15,360 bases of DNA from Spirochaeta sp. UBA2779 (GTDB lineage: Bacteria; Spirochaetota; Spirochaetia; DSM-2461), in contig DEIH01000229.1 of the NCBI GenBank assembly GCA_002352375.1, positions 1-15,360 of the forward strand, read 5' to 3'. Made by a program: the position numbers and the translations under genes. The notes below the pieces were generated by a model. That model did no database searches, had not been told where the DNA came from, and saw nothing but the letters and a program-made list of their open reading frames with translations. Below, piece after piece: positions 7,432 through 14,419 of this stretch (position 1 is its first letter; each line of letters opens with the position of its first letter).

Positions 7432-7457
7432 TTATATATACTGACATATGTCATATT
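7422..7457. promoter_or_regulatory. Candidate operator: palindrome plus direct repeat
   Basis: The perfect 12-bp palindrome TGACATATGTCA occupies 7442-7453. The 10-mer ATGTCATATT occurs twice, at 7422-7431 and 7448-7457, 26 bp apart (about two and a half helical turns). The second copy contains the right half of the palindrome. The pair covers the predicted -10 box and the area just after the predicted transcription start of the operon. This arrangement fits a multimeric SorC-family regulator binding two sites, presumably the product of the divergent gene. Confidence 0.45.
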
Positions 7458-7471
7458 CCCAGGGGCAATTC

Positions 7472-9178
7472 ATGAATACTGATAATATTGTAATTTGGGG
7501 CGCCGGTAAAATCGGCCGGGGTTTTATTGGAGATTTGTTCTACCGGGCCGGATATCAGATAACCTTCATTGATGCTGATAGAGAACTTACTGAGACCCTT
7601 GAAGCACAGGGGTTTTACACCGTGTACAACCTCAGATCGGAAGCCGATCAGGAAAAAGCTACAATCGATGGTTTCAGGATTCTGCACATTGATGAGGATT
7701 CCGGGATTCAGCAGGCTCTGATGGAATCTCAGATTATGGCTGTAGCGGTATTCCCCGTGGCATTTGAAGACACGGCGAAAAAAATTGCGGAACATCTTGA
7801 AGAAAGGAAGCTGAATCCAGAAGCCTCTCCTCTGGATATTATCCTCTGTACCAACATTCATCATCCTGAACCCCGATTCAGAAAACTTATTGAATCATTT
7901 CTCAGTGATGAAGGGAAAAAATACCTCAATCAGAATATCGGAATAGCAGAGTCTCTGATAATCCGTATGGCTGTGGATCCGACAGATGAAATGAAAAAGG
8001 ACGATCCCTTTGTTGTGATGACTAATGGATATAAAGTTCTGACAGTTGATAAAACAGCAATAAAAAATACACCCCCGGAAATCAAAGGTATTCGGCTTAC
8101 AGAAAATATCGCTGCAGAAGAAATCCGTAAAATGTACACATACAACATGGTTCATGCTGTTTATGCCTATCTGGGAAAACTGAAGAATTACACAACCATA
8201 ATGGAATCAATTAACGATGAAGCGGTACAGTCTGTGGCTCTAGGCGCCCTGGAAGAAGTAAGCAGGGCATTACAAAAAGAGTTCAGTTTTACCGAACAGG
8301 AAATGAACAGGTGGAATCAGGAAGTACTGGAGAATATGGCCAATCCGATACTGAAAGATACCATCAACCGTGTTGGTGGAGATCCGAAAAGAAAACTTCA
8401 GAATAATGACCGCTTGATCGGCCCGGCTCTGCTTTGCAGAAAAAATGGAATTTTGCCGTATTACCTCACTATTGCCATTGCCTGCGGTTATTTGTTTTCC
8501 AATCCGGAAGATTCTTCTTCTGTTGAAATTCAGGATTTTCTCAAAGCCTATGATATTAAAACGGCTATAGGCAGATACTCTGATATTCATTTCGAAGTTG
8601 ACCTGATTCAGCAGATTTCAGAAAAATTCTCAAAACTGAAAAGTGATGGACTCGATTGGATAATCAGAGAACAACTTACAATCAATTCTATAAAAAAAGC
8701 CTATGAACGGGGTTTCGAGAATGAACGGAGTATCCGGGGCTGCGCCCAATGTGCTATTCGGGCTCTGGACGAAGTAACGGGTAAAACTGAAAAGGAACTG
8801 TTCCAGGCGGCCAGTGGCCTTTCAGGAGGAATTGCAATCGTTGGAGACGGTTCCTGCGGGGGGTATACTGGAGGAGTTCTCTACATGGGAACTTACGTTG
8901 GAAGAAGGGTTGATCGTCTGGAGGACGGAGATAAAATAGCCCAGTACAAATCCTACGAGATGTCCCAGAAACTTCACGATCGATTTATGGAAACTTATGG
9001 CAGTGTTACCTGCTCAGAAATCCACAGAAAAATATTCGGAAAGGCCTACTCCCTGCGAACCAAGGCTGTCCGTAACGATTTCGAAGAAGCCGGAGGACAT
9101 CTGGATAAATGCACCACCGTTATTGCTATGGCCTCATCCTGGATTATGGAATTATTGTTGGAAGAAGGATTTGAATAA
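7472..9178 (+). CDS. Mannitol-1-phosphate-dehydrogenase-like protein fused to C_GCAxxG_C_C domain
   Basis: 568-residue two-part protein. Residues 1 to about 390 match the mannitol-1-phosphate 5-dehydrogenase family: NAD-binding GAGKIGRGFIGDLFYRAGY (10-28), acidic residue at the end of strand 2 (FIDAD, 32-36, favouring NAD), the catalytic segment with Lys220, Asn225 and His228 (RKMYTYNMVHAVYAYLG), and NPILKDTINRVGGDPKRKLQNNDRL (291-315). Its expected reaction is NAD-linked oxidation of a hexitol phosphate to fructose 6-phosphate. Residues about 410-565 match the C_GCAxxG_C_C cysteine-rich family: GCAQC (Cys424, Cys427), ASGLSGGI (447-454), GSCGG (Cys462), TYGSVTC (Cys514) and LDKC (Cys547). 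The role of that domain is uncertain, perhaps redox or metal binding. Typical MtlD proteins stop near 380-390 residues, so this is a fusion. ATG 7472 is preferred over an in-frame ATG at 7448, because AGGGG lies 6 bases upstream and the shorter start fits the Rossmann fold. It is the first gene of the operon. Confidence 0.85.
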   Translation: MNTDNIVIWGAGKIGRGFIGDLFYRAGYQITFIDADRELTETLEAQGFYTVYNLRSEADQEKATIDGFRILHIDEDSGIQQALMESQIMAVAVFPVAFEDTAKKIAEHLEERKLNPEASPLDIILCTNIHHPEPRFRKLIESFLSDEGKKYLNQNIGIAESLIIRMAVDPTDEMKKDDPFVVMTNGYKVLTVDKTAIKNTPPEIKGIRLTENIAAEEIRKMYTYNMVHAVYAYLGKLKNYTTIMESINDEAVQSVALGALEEVSRALQKEFSFTEQEMNRWNQEVLENMANPILKDTINRVGGDPKRKLQNNDRLIGPALLCRKNGILPYYLTIAIACGYLFSNPEDSSSVEIQDFLKAYDIKTAIGRYSDIHFEVDLIQQISEKFSKLKSDGLDWIIREQLTINSIKKAYERGFENERSIRGCAQCAIRALDEVTGKTEKELFQAASGLSGGIAIVGDGSCGGYTGGVLYMGTYVGRRVDRLEDGDKIAQYKSYEMSQKLHDRFMETYGSVTCSEIHRKIFGKAYSLRTKAVRNDFEEAGGHLDKCTTVIAMASSWIMELLLEEGFE

Positions 9179-9180
9179 AT

Positions 9181-10449
9181 ATGATTACTAAAGCTGTACG
9201 ACTTTATGCTGCCGGGGATCTTAGACTGGAAGAGTTTGAACTGCCTGAAATCAGGGAAGATGAAATACTCGCCCACGTAGTCTCCGACAGCATCTGTATG
9301 TCAACATACAAGGAAACAAAACTTGGGCCGGAGCATAAGCGGGTCCCTGATGATATCGCCGAAAATCCGATAATTATCGGGCATGAATTCTGCGGTGAGA
9401 TTCTGGAAGTCGGATCAAAATGGAAAAGCAATTTCAAAGCCGGGGATAAATTTGCCATTCAGCCGAATATCAAATGGCCGGGAACTATAGAAGGTCTCGG
9501 TGCTCCTGGTTACTCCTACCCCTATATAGGCGGGGATGCGGTAAATATCATTATCCCCAACGAAGTGATGGAGCAGAACTGTTTACTGGAATACAGCAAT
9601 TCTGCGTTCTTTTACGGATCTATCGCAGAACCCATGTCCTGTATTGTGGCGGCTTTTAAAGCCTCCTTTCATATTGAGGATAATTACATTCACCACATGG
9701 GTATAAAGGAAGGCGGTAATCTGGCCATATTAGCTGGTGCCGGAGCGATGGGACTCGGAGCCATTGATTATGCCCTGCACAACGATGATAAACGCCCGGG
9801 ACGTCTGGTTGTTACCGACGTGGATGATGAACGGTTAAACCGGGCCGAAACCATATATAGCGTAGAAGAAGCTCGAAAAGCCGGGATTGAGCTGGTATAT
9901 GTGAATACAGCTGATCAGAGTGAACCTGATGCATATCTTATATCTCTTACTGACGGCAAAGGTTACGATGATGTTTTTCTTTATGCCCCGGTGCGGCAGG
10001 TGGTTGAACAGGGCAGTAAAATACTCGGATTTGACGGTTGCCTGAATTTTTTTGCAGGGCCTACTGATAATCAATTTTCCAGTACAATTAATTTCTACAA
10101 TGTTCATTACCTCTCTCAGCATGTTGTTGGAACCAGCGGTGGAAACACACAGGATATGCTTGATGCCATGCGGCTTATGAACAGCAGCCGGATTAATCCG
10201 GTTGCTATGATTACCCACATCGGCGGATTGAATGCTGCTGCAGAAGCAACCCTCAACCTGCCGAATATTCCAGGTGGAAAGAAACTCATCTATACCAATA
10301 TCGATATGGAACTCACCGCTCTAGAGGATTTTAGGGAAAAAGGTGACAAGAATCCTTTTTTTCAAACACTCGCTGAAATCATAAGGAACAACAACGGATT
10401 ATGGTCCAAAGAAGCAGAGAAATTCCTGCTGGAGAATACAAGGAGTTAA
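9181..10449 (+). CDS. sorE: Zinc-dependent dehydrogenase, L-sorbose-1-phosphate reductase (SorE) type
   Basis: 422-residue medium-chain dehydrogenase. The opening KAVRLYAAGDLRLEEFELPEI and SDSICMSTYK closely resemble SorE, which reduces L-sorbose 1-phosphate to D-glucitol 6-phosphate. The catalytic zinc ligands are visible: Cys39 (ICMST), His68-Glu69 (IGHEF) and Glu150 (AEPMSC). The nucleotide-binding motif is GAGAMGLGAID (186-196) followed by VVTDVDDERL. The four-cysteine structural zinc lobe found in many alcohol dehydrogenases is absent. The start lies 2 bases after the preceding stop, with AAGGAT inside the preceding gene, so the two are translationally coupled. Next to a hexitol-phosphate dehydrogenase, this enzyme would supply hexitol phosphate from a ketose 1-phosphate. 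The precise sugar is inferred from family resemblance; other ketose or polyol phosphates remain possible. Confidence 0.8.
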   Translation: MITKAVRLYAAGDLRLEEFELPEIREDEILAHVVSDSICMSTYKETKLGPEHKRVPDDIAENPIIIGHEFCGEILEVGSKWKSNFKAGDKFAIQPNIKWPGTIEGLGAPGYSYPYIGGDAVNIIIPNEVMEQNCLLEYSNSAFFYGSIAEPMSCIVAAFKASFHIEDNYIHHMGIKEGGNLAILAGAGAMGLGAIDYALHNDDKRPGRLVVTDVDDERLNRAETIYSVEEARKAGIELVYVNTADQSEPDAYLISLTDGKGYDDVFLYAPVRQVVEQGSKILGFDGCLNFFAGPTDNQFSSTINFYNVHYLSQHVVGTSGGNTQDMLDAMRLMNSSRINPVAMITHIGGLNAAAEATLNLPNIPGGKKLIYTNIDMELTALEDFREKGDKNPFFQTLAEIIRNNNGLWSKEAEKFLLENTRS

Positions 10450-10451
10450 CC

Positions 10452-11387
10452 ATGTCGAGACCCTACAGTACCATTAACGCACAATGGTGGGATTACACCA
10501 CCCTGGACAGGCAGTTACTTAAAGATGCAGCAAATCTAACCGTGAAAAATCTTGAACAGCTGGGCCGTCCCGGTTTTACCCTTCATTTTTATGACTCCTA
10601 TGAAACCTTTTTTCTGGCCGAAGCCATGGAATACATCAAGGCCTGGGAAAAATCCACCGTATCGGAACCCACTGGTATCTGCGGTCCGATAGGACCTGTG
10701 AGACAACTTCCCATGGTGGCACAAATAATCAATAATTTACAAATTGATGTGAGTAATGGACATTTCTGGGGGATGGACGAATGGTATGAGAACGGCAGGG
10801 AAATCAGTAATAATCACCCCCTCAGCTTCAATAAAGATGATTTGGAAATGTGCTTCAATAGAATTGATAAGAAGCTGAGAATGCCGAATGAGAATATTCA
10901 CCTTCTAAAGGCCGATAACATAGATGATTATTCCAATTCTTTTAACAGCATCCGCTGCCTGGTAATGCAGGGGGGACAGGGTGATACAAAACACTGGGCC
11001 TTCAATGATCCAATTGAGCGTAAAGGGGAGTACAAAGACAATCCCCCGACCCCGGAAGAATACCGGAAACTGAAAACCCGGATTGTAGACCTTCACCCTC
11101 TTACGATTGTTCAAGGGGCCAAAATGGCCAGTGGCGGGGTAATTCACTCAATTCCCGCCAGGGCGATTACCGTGGGACCGGTTGAAACCTGGAAATCAGA
11201 GAAGGTCTCCATCTGGCATCCGGGATACCACGATAACCCCTTCGGGCAGCGACTGACTGCATTGATGATATCTGAAAAAATCGCCGATTCCGCTGTTCCC
11301 ATGTCTCTTCTTTCCGGCCATCCTGATGTACATTTTCATTATTACCGGGGAGGTATCGGAACCTGCGTTGATTATGAGTTCTATTAG
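10452..11387 (+). CDS. Diverged NagB/RpiA-fold sugar-phosphate isomerase-like protein
   Basis: 311-residue member of the glucosamine-6-phosphate isomerase/6-phosphogluconolactonase group. Matching blocks are HFWGMDEWYENG (104-115; the MDE of NagB, Asp109), LVMQGGQGDTKHWAFNDP (170-187; NagB usually GVGxDGHIAFNEP) and ITVGPVETWKSEKVSIW (239-255). Aligned from the FNxP end, His181 is kept, but the catalytic Asp position becomes Thr179 and the Glu position becomes Asp186. NagB is usually about 260-270 residues, so this protein is longer. The reaction is therefore probably isomerisation or ring opening of a different sugar phosphate rather than deamination of glucosamine 6-phosphate. ATG 10452 is chosen because AAGGAG sits 7 bases upstream; an upstream ATG at 10401 lies inside the previous gene without such a site. 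Two bases separate it from the preceding stop, placing it in the operon. The substrate is unknown. Confidence 0.72.
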   Translation: MSRPYSTINAQWWDYTTLDRQLLKDAANLTVKNLEQLGRPGFTLHFYDSYETFFLAEAMEYIKAWEKSTVSEPTGICGPIGPVRQLPMVAQIINNLQIDVSNGHFWGMDEWYENGREISNNHPLSFNKDDLEMCFNRIDKKLRMPNENIHLLKADNIDDYSNSFNSIRCLVMQGGQGDTKHWAFNDPIERKGEYKDNPPTPEEYRKLKTRIVDLHPLTIVQGAKMASGGVIHSIPARAITVGPVETWKSEKVSIWHPGYHDNPFGQRLTALMISEKIADSAVPMSLLSGHPDVHFHYYRGGIGTCVDYEFY

Positions 11388-11401
11388 GATACATTTGAAT
11401 T

Positions 11402-12919
11402 ATGAAGAATTACCTTTTAGGAATTGATATTGGCACTTCCGAACTCAAGGCAGGCATTATAGATGATTCCGGTACGGTACTAGCCAGCCTTCAATCCCAT
11501 AATTCCAGCCGTATTACAGGAAGCAAAAATCCTCAGCAGGATGTCTTATCCATTGTTAATGAAACCGCAAAGCTGATTATAAACACCTGTGATAAAGCCG
11601 GTATAGATCCTGCAGATGTTACGGCACTGGGTATGGATGGTCAGATGGGTGGAATCATCGGGGTAGATGAGAATTTTGACCCCCTCACCGGACTTGATAT
11701 GGGACTGGATCTTAAAGCCGAACAGATTAATGCAGAATTTCATCAGGAATACAAGAAACAGCTGATATCTATTTCATGCGGGTCACCCAGAAATACACCC
11801 AAAATAGCCTGGTGGAAAAAATACGAAACTCTTACATATAACAGAGTAAGACGGTTTACCACCCTGAATGGATTTATTGCCGGAAAACTCACCGGTATCA
11901 ACGGTGACGATGCAGCCATCGACGATACAATGATTGCTTACTTCGGCAATGAAAATGCTCTGGAGAGAAGCTGGTCAAAAGAACTGACATCCATGTGGGA
12001 TATTGATAATGATAAGATGCCGAAGATAGGCAAACCCTGGGATATACTCGGATCCATAACCAACACAGCTTCTTATTTGACAGGGCTCAAATCGGGTACT
12101 CCGGTTGTTCTGGGGGCAGGCGACCAGCCGGCAGGGTTCTTCGGCGGAGGTTTCAGCCATTCTGGAACACTCATTGATATAGGAGGAAGCACAGCAATGC
12201 TTACCCTCTGCGTGAATGAGTTTATTCCTGATACCGAACAGCATTCGATTATGTACATGCCCGCTGTGAATGAAGATAAATACTTTGCAACCTGGTATAT
12301 AAACGGAGGAGATATGGTAATTCCCTGGTTTCAGAAAAACTTCGGGAATAATCTCACTTTAAACGAATTGAGCAAAAAAGCCGGGAAAGTTTCAGCCGGC
12401 AGCGAAGGTGTGCTGTTCTTCCCCTATTTCAGCGGCAGGCAATGCCCTTATCAAAACAATTTACGCGGTTCATGGATTGGACTGAACCTGGAGCACAAAG
12501 CCGAGCATATGTTCCGTTCCATCCTGGAAGGTATAGCCGCCCAGGTTTCTATGGGTCTGGAATCTCTGGAACGACTTTTCCCGGATCTGATACCGCAGGT
12601 TATCGAAGGAATCGGTGGCGCAGCAAAAGATGATATTTTTACAGAAATAAAAGCCAATTTCACCGGCAGAGACTACCGTATTCATCCCGGTTTTAACGCA
12701 TCCCTCCGGGGCAGCGCTTTACTTGCCGGTGTGGGGATTGGGATGTTCAGTCTCGAAAATATCCCCGAACTCGAGAGAAACAAATCAGAATACTCGATTT
12801 CACCTCTCCCGGCGCTCAAACAAGACTATGCTGATTTGAAGACAGCTTATTCTCTAATGGAGAAAAGAACCTTGGAGGAATCTTTTGAAATCCTTAATAA
12901 ACTCAATTTCCCAGGATAA
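11402..12919 (+). CDS. FGGY-family carbohydrate kinase (xylulokinase-like)
   Basis: 505-residue kinase of standard FGGY length, expected to phosphorylate a free sugar or polyol with ATP in the cytoplasm. Visible motifs: phosphate-1 loop GIDIGTSELKAGIID (7-21), LGMDGQMGG (76-84), GAGDQPAGFFGGG (238-250) with Asp241 as predicted catalytic base, LIDIGGSTAML (257-267), FFPYFSGRQCPYQN and IEGIGGAAKDDIF in the C-terminal half. The substrate region usually written W-x-D-x-R reads GLDLKAE (101-107), so Trp and Arg are replaced. The sugar is thus likely not plain xylulose. It is the fourth gene of the operon, 14 bases after the preceding stop, with only a distant AGGA as ribosome site. As the only kinase here it supplies the phosphorylated intermediate for the dehydrogenases. 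Its 3' end overlaps the opposing glucosidase remnant by 17 bp. Confidence 0.88.
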   Translation: MKNYLLGIDIGTSELKAGIIDDSGTVLASLQSHNSSRITGSKNPQQDVLSIVNETAKLIINTCDKAGIDPADVTALGMDGQMGGIIGVDENFDPLTGLDMGLDLKAEQINAEFHQEYKKQLISISCGSPRNTPKIAWWKKYETLTYNRVRRFTTLNGFIAGKLTGINGDDAAIDDTMIAYFGNENALERSWSKELTSMWDIDNDKMPKIGKPWDILGSITNTASYLTGLKSGTPVVLGAGDQPAGFFGGGFSHSGTLIDIGGSTAMLTLCVNEFIPDTEQHSIMYMPAVNEDKYFATWYINGGDMVIPWFQKNFGNNLTLNELSKKAGKVSAGSEGVLFFPYFSGRQCPYQNNLRGSWIGLNLEHKAEHMFRSILEGIAAQVSMGLESLERLFPDLIPQVIEGIGGAAKDDIFTEIKANFTGRDYRIHPGFNASLRGSALLAGVGIGMFSLENIPELERNKSEYSISPLPALKQDYADLKTAYSLMEKRTLEESFEILNKLNFPG

Positions 12920-14419
12920 GAGCCTGAAAACCTGAGAGTAGCCCAATACGTTGAGAGCGTATCTGCTTCGTTGTAAAAGAACTATCAAAATGCACTTTGT
13001 CGATGATTGCAGTTTCAAAGTCCTTCAAACCTGAAACATCAATAGATTTCCCGGTAAAATTCAGAAAAACTGTTGTAACTTCATCCTCTTCCTGCCTGCG
13101 GTAGCCAAGAACCCCTTTTGGAGTATCAATAAGTTCCCAGCTCCCGTGGGTTAGAGAGCGCCGGGATCGTCTGAGGGTTATCAGACAACGGGTAAGAGAA
13201 AGCATAGAAGAAGAATTGTTTTCCTGATTCTTCACATTAACATCTGCTGCAGATTCGGGAATAGGCAACCAGGGTTCTTTTTCAGTGAAACCGGCTCCTG
13301 GAGCAGTATCCCATTGCATGGGAGTTCGAGCCCGGTCCCGGCCGGGATGCAATGGCCAGTAATTTAAACCCACAGGATCTTGAAGCCGGCTCCGGGGTAT
13401 CCGGCCGTCAGCCATACCAAGTTCATCCCCATAATAGAGAAAAGGGGTCCCTCTCTGAGTGAGGAGCATTGTAAGAAGAACCTTCATTTTTCTCTCATCC
13501 CCCCGGGCCAGACGGGAGAAGGCCCGGGACTGATCGTGATTGGATAGAACATGAACCGGCCAACCCTCCTCAGGGAGAGCCTGATACTGACTTTTTAGAA
13601 TTCGAGCGAACACTTCGGCGTTGAAACGCGCATAATTCGGTGAGAAGTCGAAGGCCAGATGCAGTTCTTCCTCCCCGTTACCCAGATAAGATGCGGTAAT
13701 GTTCTGATCGATAACACCTTCGTTGGGAAATATTTCTCCCACACACATCCTCTCAGGATATTCATCCAACACAGTTCTAAGTTCCTTGAGAAAGAAATGA
13801 GACTCGGGCCTGGAGCGGTCGTAAAGATGGTTCTGCTGTTCATATCTCCTGGGCAGTGCCCGATGAAGGTGGTAGGGATTACTGCGGAGAGTCTCATCCT
13901 TAACGATGAAGTTGATAACATCAAAACGAAAGCCATCCACCCCGAGATTCATCCAAAACCTGAGAATTGAATGGAGTTCTTTCCTTAGTTCCGGATTCCG
14001 CCAATTCAGATCCGGCTGTTCTTACCGGAATGCCATATATACCATTCCCGTTTCGGATTATCCGGGGAACTCCGGGATTCTTTAAACCAGGGATGACATT
14101 CAGAGGAATGATTGAATACCATATCCAGGATAATTCTGATTCCCCGATTGTGTGCTTCCCCTACCAGCTTACTGAAATCCTCAAGGCTGCCGAAGAGAGG
14201 GTCGATCCCTCTGTAATCGCAGATGTCGTACCCGAAGTCTTTCAGGGGTGATGGATAAATAGGGGAGAGCCAGATACCGTCAATGCCCAGTTTTTTCAGA
14301 TAATCCAATCGGCTGATAATTCCGGAAAGATCCCCTATCCCGTCGCCATTGGAATCGGCAAAACTCCTGGGGTAAATCTGATAGAGGACACCGTGTTTCC
14401 ACCAGAGACTATTCTTCAA
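12903..14419 (-). pseudogene. GH13 alpha-glucosidase / oligo-1,6-glucosidase, broken by internal deletion and frameshift
   Basis: Two pieces in different frames together cover a GH13 alpha-glucosidase. The N-terminal piece (14419-14006, TTG start) reads WWKHGVLYQIYPRSFADSNGDGIGDL... through DMVFNHSSECHPWF to REWYIWHSGKN, then runs four codons into a TGA. The C-terminal piece is open from 14021 to 12903. It starts EQPDLNWRNPEL, has the nucleophile in GVDGFRFDV, the acid/base in VGEIF and the third acid in LSNHDQSR, and ends after TPMQWD and a beta-sandwich tail. Family members normally carry about 30-35 further residues between GKN and EQPDLNW (the PPNNW...YLH segment); these are missing, and the frame changes there. 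A TAA lies directly before EQP in the second frame, so a simple ribosomal frameshift would not restore the protein. All catalytic residues survive, split across frames, which suggests recent loss. The 5' end overlaps lnt by 11 bp, placing it in the lnt transcript. Confidence 0.85.

Noticed and set aside
7448..7471. ATG 7448 as start of the dehydrogenase fusion
   Set aside because: This ATG lies inside the candidate operator palindrome and lacks a ribosome site, whereas ATG 7472 has AGGGG at a good distance and matches the Rossmann start.
10401..10451. Upstream ATG 10401 for the NagB-like gene
   Set aside because: It lies within the preceding gene without a ribosome site; ATG 10452 has AAGGAG 7 bases upstream.
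12946..12962. ATACG/CGTAT hairpin near the kinase 3' end
   Set aside because: It is only 5 bp, with no following T-run, and lies inside the glucosidase remnant's coding sequence.
13953..14021. Programmed ribosomal frameshift joining the two glucosidase pieces
   Set aside because: About 30-35 family-conserved residues are missing at the junction and a TAA precedes the second frame directly, so a simple slip would not restore the enzyme.
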